Below, in pieces: positions 23,511 through 36,954 of a DNA stretch of 64,000 nucleotides. Origin of the DNA: Capitulum mitella (Eukaryota > Arthropoda > Thecostraca > Pollicipedomorpha > Pollicipedidae); the NCBI GenBank assembly GCA_030062745.1, contig CP099842.1:27458307-27522306 (forward strand), in the 5' to 3' direction. The notes below the pieces were generated by a model. It was given only the letters and a program-made list of their open reading frames with translations. It was not told where the DNA came from and ran no database searches. The translations under genes and the position numbers were made by a program. The stretch's first letter is position 1, and each line of letters starts with the position of its first letter.

Positions 23511-24689
23511 TTTTGCGTGACAATTTAGGCCCTGAGCGTCATCCGACCTTGGCTCATCGTGTGAAGCAACTATGTAAATGTAAAATGCTTGCCGGGACAG
23601 TTAGTCAAAAACAAAAACTTAAGTACAAAAGTTATGGTGTTTTGCCAGCACCGATAGGGCACGCGGAGGTACAACTTTACATATACCTCGAGAACAGACA
23701 TTGCGTTCCGTTGCACTGTTTGTAAGCCACACTGTTCTTGGTTGAGGTTGAGGAACGCATGATCATTGCTTGTTAGAACAATGAGTCGCATGGTTTTGCC
23801 TCTTGAATCTTTCACTGTTTATCAGACCAATGATCGGTTTTGTTCAAAATCTGCCGTTTGTCAAATATCACCACGCGTTTACGCCTCTCACGAAAAGTCG
23901 CTTCGACGGGACACCAAAAGTCTTTTCGACGGCTCCAGACTCCCGACGAAGTCCTGGAGGAGATGCGGAATTTTAGGAGAGCACATGAACCACATCCTCC
24001 CTCTCACGCTAATTTCATTGTTTCGTTCAGGATCGCGCCCCGGTATCGGCCCCGGTTCCAGCCCCAAAGTCGGATGAAGGGCTGGAAGAAAATCAGGGTC
24101 TAAAGGCGTCCACCTAACGGGATGGACGACGTGGTACGGTGCTACGTAACTTGAGCGTTGCTTAGCCGTTCCCAAGTGGTTCCTCTCGTCTCAGATGTGC
24201 GTGTGGTTTCATCAAGGCAAGTCAAGTCAAAAGGCAAGTCGGAGGCAGACGTCATCAGCTTGAAATCGGTTTTCGATCGTCGATTTTCTCTGTCCATTGA
24301 CACGAGGTCAGGAAGTTGGACACGAGGTCAAAACGTTGGATGCCACGAGCCTCCAGGCGCAGATCCAGCATGACTGCAAACCGCAAAACCGGGACTCGAC
24401 AAACGCCCTGACTTGCTAAACGAAACATCATACCGCCAGACACACGTCTTTTGGCTTTCGTCCGGCGTGAAGGTGCGTTTTAGCAAAACTGTCAAACGGA
24501 ATAAGGCATGTCTTTTTCGTGAACATTCTTGATACACATTAGCTAATGCCTTCTTTTCTCGTACTAAAACTCATATTGTCACTGACAGGCGGAACAGCTA
24601 TGGTGTCAAGTCGTGTCAACATACAACGACAATCTCGCCGCCCGGGACTTATCCTTTCATCCCATCAGCCGAGCCCTAAGATTCGTGAG
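23511..24689. other. No gene seen
   Basis: Unique sequence. Short frames at 23766-24175 overlap on opposite strands and show no known motif. Confidence 0.4.
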
Positions 24690-24960
24690 CAGTCGCGCTG
24701 ATCGGCCATTTCGCGCCCGGCACCCCGGCAGCCGCGGCAGGCGGGTGAAGAGAAACGCTCCTCTTTCGGCGTCTCCGGACGGGCCAGCCGGCTCGACGGA
24801 CTGGGGCCGCCACTCGGGCCGGGGCTCGACCGGGACGCGGCGCACCTCTGAGTGGTGGGCAGTGTCGGCGGCCGCCGGCACGGCCATCGGGCAGCGGCCG
24901 GATCGTGTTTACCGTTTGGTAAGTGGCAGTCGGCTCGCACCCCGCCGTCTGACGGTCAAT
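24690..24960. other. GC/CpG-rich island
   Basis: GC-rich block, open in several frames. A TTTG/GTAAGT donor-like site lies at about 24918, but no upstream exon can be supported. Confidence 0.45.
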
Positions 24961-25021
24961 AGCCATTAATGTGCCGGCGCCGCCTCACCATATGGACTCG
25001 TGGGCATGTGCAGCAATTGTT

Positions 25022-25140
25022 CTTTTGTCTCGTCCTCTCTCTCTCTCTCTCTCTCGGTCTCTTCCCTTACCTCTCTATCTTCTTTTCCTTCCTCTCATCC
25101 CCCTCCTTACTCTCACTTTTTCACACTCTCTTCTCTTGAC
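25022..25140. repeat. Pyrimidine tract with (CT)n core
   Basis: An almost pure C/T tract with an uninterrupted CT run of about 22 bases near 25034-25056. It was weighed as a splice polypyrimidine tract, but there is no exon evidence next to it. Confidence 0.8.
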
Positions 25141-27449
25141 CCGAATCTTTACTCATGCATACATGCAGTCAATTCTCATCAACTCTAAATGGAAAGCTGA
25201 GTGAGTGTTGAGTGTTCAGCTAGAGGCGTCATATAACGCTGTCGGGATCGATTAATAGAAGTCCGCAGAATGTCCTTTGTAAGGACGCTAAATTCGCCAA
25301 CAGTTTGAAAACGATAGCAGGGAAGATGGCGTCGTCGTGTTCGAAAGATGGATGACGTTTGTTTTAAGTGTGATGAAGGAGACATTTCAGTAAAGATTAA
25401 GCATTCCGATCCTGTTAATATGAATAAATAGCCCGTGGAGACCTTTCTGTTAGGTAATATAAGAAATTTGTTCGTGGAGACAATTCCGTTGGGTAAGGCT
25501 TGGCGACCAAGACCAGACCAAGACCAATCTCATCACCGAGATCCTGGCTTGGTCTCGGCGACGTTACCACGGCGATGTTAGGTACGCGACGATGTGGGGT
25601 CAGATTACCAATTCAGAATGAGCAGGCTTCCTCCGCTGCGAAAAGCAGGATTAGGATCACTTAAAATTGGCACTTTGCCATTGCACGAAATATCTCTTTG
25701 AGAACATAAAATGGTGATGGTGACTGATTTTTATCGCAGAATAAGATCGTAACGCAAATAGGTTATTTAACTGTTTCGTGTACTGCGGCGAATTGCGAAA
25801 TATTTTCGTAGAACGAGCGCAGGCAGGCATGGGATTGGTTTGCAAAATCGTAAGAAATTCACGTTGAGTGGCTAGACATCTTGGGCGAAGAAATGATGCA
25901 CTACTTCCAAACAGACCATGTGAGAACTCACCGCTAAAAATGACAAAGAATGCGTGAGGTCCCGATTTCACCGTGCTTACACGCACCATCGTTGTGACTG
26001 CCAAAAGCCATCGCGCTGCCTGTAGTAGGGATCGGCCGCGAGGGACCGAATTATTGTGGACGAACTGAAGCCTGTTTGTCAAATCCGCTTTTTTAACGAG
26101 CAGAATGAATGGCCCGCCTGACCCTGCTAGTTAATAAGAAATGCGCCACACTTATCAAATCCGCTGCTAAGATGTCCGAATGTAAAAGCATGATCCCGAA
26201 ATAGGTGGCGTGAAAAGGAAAACAACATGCATAACGGCTTGTCAATTTAACCTAAAAATGCCGCGATACTGCTGCATTTTGTTGTTATCCGTATTTTTTC
26301 AGATGACGCAGCCGCCGGTTTATCAACATTTAAAAAGCGTCATAGCCGCGTCTCTAGCGCTAGGCAGGCGGCGTGAGCGAGAGAAACGCTCGAATGCTTT
26401 CATATAATCGATGAGAACCAGAGTTCCGATTTATTGCTTGCTTGTTTGATTAATCGAAATTAATTCGCAGAAAGATCTTTAATTATGTCCCTTTAGTCAA
26501 TGATCTTGATATGCAGGGGTACATCTCAAATTTCATGGGCAGACTATGTCTAAACCCGTAATATGAGCTATTATGGGTGAAATAAATTCGTGGTAAAGTT
26601 GAGTAATTTACGCGTTAAAACACGGATCAGTTGCAAGAAGCTCACTTATTCGAGTTAAATGACCAACCAGACCGCATGGCACCATCGACAGCTTCCTCGC
26701 GACTGACTGCATCCTAACGAGTTTTTGCTCTGGTTTTCGTAAAACTCTTTTGACATGCCGAACTCGCTCGTTGTAATGTTTTCTATTTTTAAATTGTGTA
26801 GTAGGCGCATCACAGAAAAGCTTTCGAATAAAATACGAACATGCTTAAATTTTACATAAATCCGAAAAGGAACTTGAAAGTCTTATTTAGGTTTAATTAC
26901 GCGGAATTAGTGCATTTAAAATGCAAAATGCCTAATACAGACGCTGAGATAACATTGTCCTGTCCAAAATAACGCTGTAGTGAAAACATAAAACAGACCG
27001 ATATTTTATAATTGGCCTGAAAGTGTTATCGTTTCAAGAGGATTACTTCAGCAATTTCTAGTAGGTTTTCCCAAAATTGACCTCGTGTTGGGTCTTCCAG
27101 GCTTTGAGCCAAGACTTTCAGCCTCTGCCCGCCAAATTTATGTCGCAATCTATCGTCCTCCAGCTGATCCTTGATTAAGTGCCTCGTTTATCTCTGCTCA
27201 AAGACGCCTAGTCAGCTGGAATGTGTCCTGGTGACATCAGTGTCTTGAGGCTGCAAGTGATCAGTGAATTAGAGAGGACCCAGGTTAATCAAAGCATCTG
27301 CTTGAATCACACGAAGCCTGCGATACAGACCCTGCGATGAAGTTTCTGATTGCTTCCTTGTCATTGATCGAGGACTATTGACCATTAAACCTCTCTGTAA
27401 GAGCTTAAACACAGCTACTGGGCCCATGTGTGCGGGTGATGTTAGTTTC
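25141..27449. other. No gene seen
   Basis: Unique, mostly AT-rich. A 141-codon frame at 25657-26082 (-) shows no recognisable motif, signal peptide or repeat. Confidence 0.35.
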
Positions 27450-28159
27450 TTAACCCTTGCACGGTGGGGCCATTTTTACACCCTCGGCCGACGGGGGATC
27501 CTAAAACGACCCCCCCATTGGCTTTTGAACACGGAGAGATAGACCATCGCAGTAGAAAACATGATGTTGCTCTCCATGTAAGCAACTCAGCTATGTCCGA
27601 TCTTTTATATTTCGAAACTTATAAGAATAAATCAATTCCATAAATACCAACGGGTTGGTCGTTGTCTTAGCTATCGGCAACTGTGTGATTTTTTGGGTCT
27701 AGGTCAATGGGCGACCTCCCAGGACACAAAAATGTAATCATAGTTGAAATTCGCGACGTGAGACATGATAGTGTCTCCATACTTTTGTCGGGTCACAGGT
27801 CAAACGAACAGCGATAAGCGTGCCAAACTTGGTACACTGGTTTTCTTTGGGTTGGAAAGGGATCGTCTGTTTGGGGTCGCGGCCGCCTTAGTTCCCAAGG
27901 CCCACGCCAGAGGCGCTCATGTCGTTTTACGGATATCGCTCCTTTTTCTGTTTTTTCAGTTTCAGTTTATTTGCGAATCTTTCCACCGCACCACCAGATT
28001 ACTGTTTGATCCTAGTCATTACAGTACAGCACATGCGCAATAGTCATACAAGTAAAACTAGGCAGTCAGACATGTCAAGTTACAGGAAAAAGTTCGTCAG
28101 ATTTGTGTACAAGCTCTCCACGGGTTCGAGAGGCGGTGATGTCCGGCGGCAGGCGGTTC

Positions 28160-29910
28160 TAGGACGAGGCCACGCGATATGATAAGGCCCTCTGGGACAC
28201 AGACAGACGGAAAGTCGGCGGCTGTAAGGCGCCGGCCGCCAACGCCCGGGTGGCACGCCGGGACACAGCGGTACGCGGAAAGAACAGGGATCTGACCCCC
28301 AACGGAGCACGCGAGTTATTCAGGGCTCGGAAGACACCAATGCCGTCGAGCCTCGCAACTAAGTCACGTGCGGCGCGCCAGCCTAGCGCCCTCACGGTCG
28401 CCGACACCGAACCCCGCTTACGAACCCAGGAGACGATCCTGGCCCCAAAGTTCAACACCCTCTGAACTCTGTTAAGGTGGCACGACGCGGCCCCGCTCCA
28501 GACCGAAAGGCAGTAAAGGATGTGGGGGGAAAACATGTGACTGGATTAGGAGTGTCAGGACTTCGGGCGTAAGGTGATGACGCATGTTATAGAAACAGAG
28601 CAGGACGGAGTTGCACTTTTTGGTAACCTCGGACATGTGCTCCTGCCAGGACAAGCAGTTATCGATAGTGACCCCCAGCATCTTCACGGACGGAGAAGGG
28701 GTTAGTATGTGGCCGGCAACGTTAAGATGGAAGGATGTGGTCTTCGTGAGGTTATGAGCTGTGCCGACAAGGAGTAGCGTTGTTCTGGATGAAATTTCAA
28801 GGAGTTGAACGTAAAGGAGAATCTGACGGCAAGGAGTCTCTTCTTGCCGGGACTTTAGGATGGATAAGTGATCAGGATGTGCGGAGTCTAGCAGCTGGGT
28901 GTCATCGGCATAGGATACCAGACGTCCGTGAGGCAGATAGGATGGAAGGTCGTTCGTGAAGATGCTGAAGAGGATAGGACCGACAATGGACCCCTGCGGA
29001 ACACCGTGAGAGAGAGGAAGGGAGAGAGACCCACCTCTCACCACCTGCCGCCGATCAGCCAGGTAGCTCTCGAACCATCTGGGACCGATCCCATACGATT
29101 GGGACTTGGTCAGGAGGGCGTCATGGTCGACACTGTCAAAAGCCCGACTGAGGTCGATCGAGGTGACGGCGACGACGTGGCCACCGTCAATCCGACGCAC
29201 CGTCCACTCAACAGCGTCCACCAGGGCATCCTCCGTCGAGTGACATGGTCTATATGCATATTGTGGTGGAGCTAAAAGTTTATTGGTAGCGAGATAACAA
29301 GTCAACTGTGTGCAGACGATCTTTTCACATATCTTCGTTAGCGCAGGTAAGATAGATATAGGTCTAAATTGCTGGCGATGTCACGCGGGCTTGATTTGTG
29401 AAGAGGAAGAACAGAGGCCATCTTCCAGGAGGAAGGGAAAACGCGAGTTGCGATAGAGCTGTTGATCAGATGAAGTAAACGTGGCCCGAGGACGGGAAAC
29501 ATTTTTGCAGCGCATACAGCGGCACGCCGTCATGTCCTACCGCCCTCGACGATGACAAATCCCTCATAACTCTCGAGAGTTCAGGGAGAGTCGAAGGGGA
29601 CAGTAATAACAAGTGGACTTGATGTGGTCACGCATGGTGGTTTAGGTGGAAACGAGGTGTCACCGTGGTTGTTCGTTGCCAGCTCAGCAGCACTAGGGCC
29701 GGCGGACGCAAAGTGACGGTTGAAGTCATCAGCCTGCTCAGCGGACATTCCCCCGGCGGCACCCCCTCCCCCCCTTGGCGGGCTAAAAAGCGAAGCTTTT
29801 AATGTTCCTCCAAAATCTGGCACGGTCGGCAAGCATACTGTCACACAGGAAGTTGCGCTTAGCCCGAGAGAAAAGGCTCTTAACGCTGTTACGAAGGCGT
29901 CGTAACAGCG
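28160..29910 (-). pseudogene. CR1-like LINE reverse transcriptase, frameshifted
   Basis: The RT region of a CR1/Jockey-group polyprotein. It shows a pre-RT block SLFSRAKRNFLCDSMLADRA (about 29880-29815), then VMRDLSSSRAVGHDGVP with a stop afterwards (about 29570). The longest intact stretch, 28472-29305, has PPQYAYRPCHSTEDAL, SIDLSRAFDSVDHDALL, GVPQGSIVGPILF and the catalytic YADDTQLL (near 28905), followed by KMLGVTIDNCLSWQEHM. A frame change in the G-run near 28520 leads into the C-terminal part FSPHILYCLSVWSGA and FRLSVSQRALSYRVA. The YADD residues are intact, but frameshifts, stops and the missing endonuclease domain make it dead. Confidence 0.85.
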
Positions 29911-29915
29911 TTAAG
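29879..29915. repeat. 16-bp perfect inverted repeat, 5-base loop
   Basis: CTTAACGCTGTTACGA (29879-29894), loop AGGCG, then its exact reverse complement (29900-29915). It lies at the 5' breakpoint of the LINE relic. Confidence 0.95.
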
Positions 29916-30352
29916 TCAAAAATCACTTGAGCTAGAGCCACGAAATTTGGTGTGTATTTAGGCGGACACACAGTCTGTCCTAGTATATCGCTGCGGTCGT
30001 TGCGATGCTTTTTCAAGGCCACTGATACGGGCGGAGTCGAATTTCGAATTCTGTACTTTTAGAATCCCTCTGACCCAGCATGACCTTGACCTACAAATTT
30101 GCTTTACATTGCGTTTAACGATGCTCGTCAAAACAGTGCTGACGTTTTGGCTCATAATAAAGCATTCTCGCAACTGTAGCTATCGCTTATCCCGCACACA
30201 AAAGTACAAGGCCGTTTGATGTCAGTATTTGGTATTCACATTTGACATAGCTTGACCTTTGGCGACTTGAACTTCCTCACTGAAAAGTTATTCAATAAAA
30301 ACTGCAGGTAGTCCTAAAACAAAACCCTCCTCCCTCGCCAGGTGAGGGTTAA

Positions 30353-30636
30353 CCCATGCATGGTACAGTTTGTCTGGTCTCGAAAGTTTTACGCCGTGTT
30401 TGTGACCTAAAAGGCCACTCCTGGCAACTCAGGCAATCGACTGAGTCTAACATGCCGTTACCCTTCCTCAGCAATCTTGAGCGGTATGCTGTCCCGCACG
30501 ACACCTTGCTCACCGGTACAGCATATATTACTGACGCACGGACGCGGACAGAGAATCATGCATGTCGCTGCGGCGACAAGGACCCTGGACCTGGAGGCCC
30601 ATTGCTGAAGTTTAATCAGCTAGAGGCAAACCAACT
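30353..30636. other. No gene seen
   Basis: Short unique stretch between the family C right edge and the family R copy. Confidence 0.4.
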
Positions 30637-31313
30637 CTTGATGCGGTTGGTGTGGGGTCAGAATCGAAGCTCTGCATTGCACACAGGCCTGTACTCTCGC
30701 TAAGTACCGGCATTACACTCACTCAACTGCGCTGCTCGCGTCTAGTAACGGGCCCATAAAAAGACTCACACGCACGCTGCACGTGACCCGTTGCACCTTG
30801 CCATCATGTAGGGTACCGTTGGACAGCACTAGTGTTGGTCTATCTACCCAACAAATTTCAGCCGTCTAAGTCTCTGCTTCTGGCACTTGGGAGGTCCCCG
30901 AGTCCAAATCGAAACATGTGCCTGTGGATCGCCACGTAGACCGCACGTGAGTGCCGACAACAGAAGCGAATACCCGCAAATGCTGCCCATGTTGTCGCCG
31001 AGTCTTGAGTCAACAGCACCCGCCGTTTGGCCTGTACCCTCTGCAGAGGTCCGACTCTCGCCACGTGGCACGTGCCACATGCCGCGAATCGCTTCGAAAC
31101 CTGCACCACGACTAATCCGCCGAGTCGGCGCACCCGATGGTGCCACTTGTGTCGCGTCGCGATCGACGGCGCGTTCGTGCGCTAGAGGCTCCGAAGCCTG
31201 GACACATTTACAGACGCAATTTGAACTTTTCCAGGAGACCGCTATGTATGGAATCTCACTCGCCAAAAACGTACAAAGCACGATTTCATCTCTCTCGATT
31301 TTGAATGAGACTT
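30637..31313 (-). repeat. Repeat family R, copy 4, internally deleted
   Basis: 30640-30710 matches the tail of the other R copies (reverse complement of about 58735-58807), and 30780-31313 matches their head (57280-57790, 58830-59380 and, in the same orientation, 60790-60840 plus 61190-61790). The middle of about 0.9 kb is missing, so this is a deletion derivative. Function unknown. Confidence 0.75.
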
Positions 31314-32157
31314 AAACGTTCATATATGCCAGAGGGAGAAAAGGGGTCCGAATTCAGGTTTTGTTTTCAGCATTGAGAGGGAAAAATATAGTGTTCATAC
31401 TGTGAGGAGTTCAGTTAACAGGACAAATTAAATTTCATAGTGCAGTTAGATGTGAGCACTTCTTTTTTAGCCCGCGCATCAAAAAGATAACGTTTACATA
31501 TGGCTGGCCCACAGAAAAACTGCTTTTGTCACATGCATGCATTATACATTGATGTATGCGTAAAAGCGTTGCCTGTGACGGCATCCGCAAATATTTGTTC
31601 CGTCGTGCAGAATCTTCTGGCTGTAGTGCTACAATCACTACAATCCTGCGGACGCGCTGCTGAACGTTTAGAAGCCATGCAAAACGCGCATGACGTTTGA
31701 CCTCATGTTGCGTGACAGTCGATGACAAGAAAGTCAACCCGTTTTTCCCGGTTGCCATTCGTCTTCCTCGCTTTTGTGAGAGGAGAAATTGATTCAGAAT
31801 GACATTACATTACGAGACAGCAAATCCCCTTTCCCGAAAACCTTGTACTTGGCTGCTATAAAGCTGGACGACCACGCCTTTTAGCTTAGCTGTGCAAAGT
31901 AATTATCTTCATTGTCTTTTTAGCTTGAAGTCCCAGAAAAATCGTCGGCGAGTGCGTCATTCTGGACGCCCGACATCGCTCCGTCATCGACCGGTTCGCC
32001 ATTGTTCGCTCCTGGACATCCTGCGGTCTCCTGAGGCGGCGAAGGTTTTCTCACGGCCCAGTGTCAGATTCGCCAGCAGTCAATGGCCATCGATCACAGC
32101 CAGAGGGCTGAGCCAGGCGGGAGCGTTTTTCCACCGTCCTCTGGCGCCGTATTGAGC
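31314..32157. other. No gene seen
   Basis: Unique sequence with short overlapping frames and no recognisable features. Confidence 0.4.
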
Positions 32158-32480
32158 GGCCGTTAGCATTATTTCAGAGCAGAGGCCAGCCGCTGTTTTA
32201 GAGCAGAAGCCGGCCACATTGAGCGGCCGGTAGCATTGTTTCAGAGCAGAAGCCGGCCATATTGAGCGGCAGGTAGCATTGTTTCAGAGCAGAAACCGGC
32301 CATATTGAGCAGCAGGTTGCATGACTTCAGAGCAGAAGCTGGCCATATTGAGCAACAGGTAGCACTATTCCAGAGCAGAAGCCGGCTGTATTGGGCGACC
32401 GGTAGCATTGTTTCGGAGCAGAAGCCTGCCATATGGAGCGGCCGTTGTCGTAGTTTCAGAACAGAAGCCGGCCGCCGAGG
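32158..32480. repeat. 43-bp minisatellite, about 7 copies
   Basis: Tandem units with consensus core GTTTCAGAGCAGAAGCCGGC followed by CATATTGAGCGGCCGGTAGC (43 bp in all). Copies differ by a few substitutions each, and the first and last are the most diverged. The unit is not a multiple of three, so the open frames across it are incidental. Confidence 0.9.
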
Positions 32481-35400
32481 GTGGCAGCGTTCGCCCGCGC
32501 TCAAGTGCTGGTGATTTCCACCCGGACGAAACGGGACATCCGCTGACGCAGTCTTGCATCACCTTGTGCGCGTGAGAGGGCCGTGGGGGACTCGACACCG
32601 CTGGAACAAGATTGGCCACGCTCTGCGCGGTCCCGGATAGCGACCGCCGCACTAGTTTCACTCACTGTTCAGCCTTCTGATGTCGCCCAAAAGTGTTGTT
32701 GACGCAAAGTTGCATTGCTTGAAGTTTGTCGCCACAGGTCCGAACTGTCACGCTGCTGATTGAATGATCCCCTGGAGGATCCCAGTTTAACATGCCGCGG
32801 GCGTGCGTGTGGGAGTCAGCTATGTGAGACGGTACAAACATAAATTGTTGTGGTATATAGGTGTATGATTGATATGTTTTAGTAAACGGATGACAATACA
32901 TTAAGTGGAGGATAGCCCTTTTTGTATTACCGACACCCCATGCCTTTCTCCATCATGAATGGTGTTGTTTCTGAATTTATTTCTCATTGCCCTTCTTGAA
33001 GCTGCTAATGATTTGATTCCGTTCTCATATATCGACGGAAATAAGATTTAATATGTTTGAATAATTCCTGCAAACTATTCGTTAAAACAGTTTTATTTAA
33101 TTCCAATTTTGAGCAAATTTTGATAGGCCTTTGTGAATAATGAGTTTTATGGAAATCAGATCATTCTGCGAGTCGAAACAAAGCAACCATGACACATATG
33201 TCATCCTAGACTTTTTGCAACTACATCACAGGCTCAAACACTCATCATAGGAGGAAGGTATGAAGTCCCGCTCCCCCTTGATTTTCCCCTGGAGTTCTAG
33301 AATGATGTGGGACAGCAATAAGGTAGGGGAAGCTGCCCACTTTGCACCACCTTTTCGAAAACGGGCACTATGACTATGACATTCTCACATACCTCTTCTG
33401 CTCTTTTGGCCACCATAATCTCCGATATTTTCAAACTTCAAACTTCCTTGCCTACTATTTGTTTTGCGTTACCTAGCAAGACGCCGCAAAAGGAGGCGTT
33501 AACTAGAGCAATCCTACCATATTTGCACCGCGTGATGTGCTTAATTGCGCCACCATGGAAATGATAGAGAGTCCCAGGTACTTTGCGCCGGCAAGAGGTA
33601 CAGTCAACCGCTATCTGGCATGTTATAAACAGTTTCATTTTTTTTTGCCAACACGTGCAGACAGGTGGAGAGAGGTACTTGGATCCCGACAAGATGCAGG
33701 GCAGCCCCATAGAGATGGCAATATTGACGCATCCAGTGAGTTCGGAGCCCATACCTCCTCGTGTGACCAGAAAATGTTTTCTTCTTAAACCCGAAAATGA
33801 AATAGTCCTGTATTTCTTAAATGTCCAAGTAGTCGCCGGAATCAAGAAGGGTTTTGGGGCATGAAAAGGGTGCATTCTCCCCTTTCATGGTCTGTTTCAG
33901 CATGTTCATTAGGGAACAAATTCTTGCAGAGGCAGGCAAATCCCCCGATGGATTTGGTCACAGAGAAATCACCTGGCTCTGAAGGGCACGGTGACTGTGG
34001 TCAGCGACGAGCCAGCCCTCTTAGTGAATTGTCTGAAACCTGAAGCACATTACCTGCAAGACTAATAGGAGGTCCCCGTTCCTAGGGCGTCGCCTGGACT
34101 GCCGGACTGGGGAGTGCTGGAGAGACTTGGGGGCGTTGATTATTTGGTGAATGAGCAAAAATGATGTTTTACATTGGTTTCCGCGGCTCGTGGACGGCGG
34201 GGGCTGAACGGGCTCCGCGAGGGGAAGGGGAAAGGCTGTAGTCCTTCCAAGAAGGCTCTGACGACATGTCTGCCTCACTCTAAAGTTGTTCCCTCTGCAG
34301 CCGAAATCCCCTCCCCCTGTGATTATCGCTTTCAATGGGTCCCATAAACGTGCGAAGCACTGCAACAACCATCAGCACACCGATGACCTAGTCCTGCCCC
34401 GATTGTGCTACTGGCGCAACAAGGCCCGACAAATGGTGGCACGAAAAAGGCAATTGCTCTTCCATAACAAAACCACCCGCGGTTTAAAAAAAATCGCGGA
34501 AGTATCAGTCCTATTCTGGTCAAATGGGAAGCGTAATTCCACAACGGAGGCACTGAATGGGATCAATTTTTTACGGTATTGATAGCACGGTTGTACACGG
34601 GTAACACAAGGCAGAAGATTATTTCAGACTACCGCTGACAGAGAGGAAAAGGAAGGGAACGAAACTGCAGCCTTGCTGTCTATCTCAGAAAACATCCTTT
34701 ATCTGCCAAGCATCTGTCTCAGTTAGGAGATAATGGGGGCGGTTCAATTAAGCAGGGTGGCACCCATCTGGCAGCTTCCCGATTTTTGGACCATGTTAGG
34801 TGGCTGAGATATCATTTCACTGTCAGGAACATTTCCGGGAATATGGACAGCTTTTTCTGCGACGTTAACATTGCTTGTCCGACGAACATGGCATACCGAA
34901 TATGACTGGATGCGTTTCGAACGTTTCATGTCGTAAATACAACCACACTGATCAGTACGCACGACCATCTGCCACATGGCGTGCATTAAGCTGTTGCGCA
35001 CCACGTGGCAGGGCATCAGTTATGGTTGACGTCCCATTTTCAACAAAATCCTTTGGACATCTCGAAATCCCACAGACGATTAAGCTCCTCCGCTCCGGTC
35101 GTATTCATGCTGTGTCACTGGGACAGTGTCTTGCGGAACAGCGGGCCGTCCAAAACCGATGTGGTGGATTCCACCATTCGCGCATAAGTTTTCTGCTGCT
35201 TGCATGATGGGTTGGCTCTAGAAGAAATTTTTAAGTCATGAAGGTAACATCCTGAAATCCAAGGGCCCAACAGGGAGCACGGATCGGGAAACACTGCAGT
35301 ATTTTGGAACATCACCTCACGGAACGTACTTAAGCGTGCTAAATTCCGCGAACACTGGGAGGGACGAAACACCTTTGCGTGGATGTTGGTGAGCTTGTGA

Positions 35401-36954
35401 AAAATCTGGCTCCATCCCCGTGTATCCTTTGTTAGCGACTACGGGAAAACGATTGCTAAGGTATTCCAATGTAAATGTTCACTCTGCACAATTTATTCAT
35501 TGATTTATTTCTTTGCTTCACATAATCGCGCCACTCCACAACAGAAATGCTATTCTCTCATTACAAGTGGCACGTCAATAGATCACTCTGACACCCTCCT
35601 ACCCATCCCCCACCCCACGTCGCAAACCCACAGCTTGCACACACACGGTCCACAGAAACTGAGCAAAACAACAAAGGGGGAAGCCATGTCCAGCACGCTA
35701 ACACGGCGGGGAAACCCGTTCCCGAAACGAAACGATTCCCGAAACGGCGGGAAACGATTCCCCATCAATGTTTGCCTGTTTTCTCAGAACCCATAATGCG
35801 CCACCCAAACTTCTTTCCCTATCCGTTGGTTCGGAAATGGCTAGGCCCGGCCTAGGGAGTTCTAGAGAGCATCAGTCATGGTATTTTTAAGTATTGGGCG
35901 TGCTATAAACACGACCTCTCAAAGCATCCAGTCAGGAAAAACTGACTCAGCGGAGAAGGAGTTGAAGACTGCGCTGGTCGGTCACATATCGCTGGCATTT
36001 CCTGTCTGCGATATATAACCGTTATGTGCTGTTCGCGAATATTCCCCACACACCTTAAATTGTAGGCGACTGCTTGAGTGTCGCTTTATCTGGTTCGACG
36101 TTTGAAACAAAAAGTTCTGTTTTGGCTCCCGCTAGGTGCGTGCATATTCCACCAACATCGAAACGTTATTCACTTCATGAAAACAAAGCATGATACATAT
36201 TCCCCCCCCCCTCTTTTTCAGTCATCAGAGACTTGGCTGCATGCCATCATATCTAGAACGGCCAACAGGAACTTCGTTCTTTCTTCCGGCCTCGCAACGC
36301 TTTCGTATTTACCACGAAACGTCACGTTTGTGGAACCAGTTCGTCACCATTCCGTAATATAAGCTGGTTATGCGCTGAGCTCAACGTGGCCGCCACCTGG
36401 CTCTGCTCCGACTTGGCTGCTCCGGCGAGGAGCGGCTCCCTGAATACCAAGCACCCGCCTCCGCCCAGCACGCACTCCCAGGCGGACGCGATCAAACAGG
36501 TGGTCCGCCTCCCTCTCCCCTCCTCCCCCCCTCCTGCGAACGGAGGCAACTGGTAACGCAGCTCGCTAGCTGCAGCCGAACAAGTGTTTTCTTACAACTC
36601 CCGCCACTTGTCACTTCCCTGAATACGGCTTATCAATAAGTTCCAGCAAGTAGCGGACCGCGTGGAGGAAAATCCCCTTAAATGTTTGGTTTGCAGAAAC
36701 ATGGGCGTTAAGCACACAGCGACGAGAAAATATGAGATTCCTGCAAAATGTTTGTTTTTTTTTGCTCGAATGGCTCCGGAAGACGTGTTGTGTACAGTCT
36801 AGCTAAATGAGCATTGACACGAGCAACACACAACATCGCCACAGTGTACATTGTTCAAAAACCTCAAAAGGTGTTCTTAAATCATAGAAACATGCAGTAG
36901 ATGCTGCATATCAACCACCAACCGTATTTCCTCTGCGAGTGCGGCCAGTTTCCT
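32481..36954. other. Long stretch with no recognisable gene
   Basis: Unique sequence. Frames of up to 145 codons (33438-33875 -, 34021-34368 -, 34286-34582 +) have no identifiable domain. 35700-35765 has a small CGAAACGATTCCC repeat, and 36470-36545 is C-rich. Nothing can be supported as an exon. Confidence 0.35.

Larger units (their letters stand above)
27943..29915 (-). mobile_element. CR1-like LINE, 5'-truncated
   Basis: A non-LTR element on the minus strand. Its 3' end is near 27943-27966, where the minus strand reads AATAAACTGAAACTGAAAAA: a polyadenylation-like signal and short ACTGAA repeats, as in many CR1/Jockey-type tails. The coding part runs from about 28170 to 29900. The 5' end coincides with a 16-bp perfect inverted repeat at 29879-29915. 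Target duplications were not found. Confidence 0.75.
27450..30352. mobile_element. TTAA-bounded region, candidate family C element holding a LINE
   Basis: Left edge TTAACCCTTGCACGGTGGGG (TTAA 27450-27453). Right edge, read inward on the minus strand, is TTAACCCTCACCTGGCGAGG (TTAA 30349-30352). The ends agree over TTAACCCT and loosely beyond. If they are partners, the element is about 0.9 kb once the LINE relic inside it (27943-29915) is removed. The right-hand part also has TGACCTTGACC motifs like families A and B. The pairing of these two ends is an inference from one copy only. Confidence 0.45.

Noticed and set aside
25022-25140. Polypyrimidine tract of a splice acceptor
   Set aside because: No AG followed by a supported coding exon; a simple CT repeat is sufficient.
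32158-32480. CRISPR-like regular repeats
   Set aside because: Units are contiguous with no unique spacers and the genome is eukaryotic; this is a minisatellite.
33438-33875. 145-codon minus-strand frame with several Cys residues
   Set aside because: No recognisable domain, no splice signals and opposing frames in the same region.
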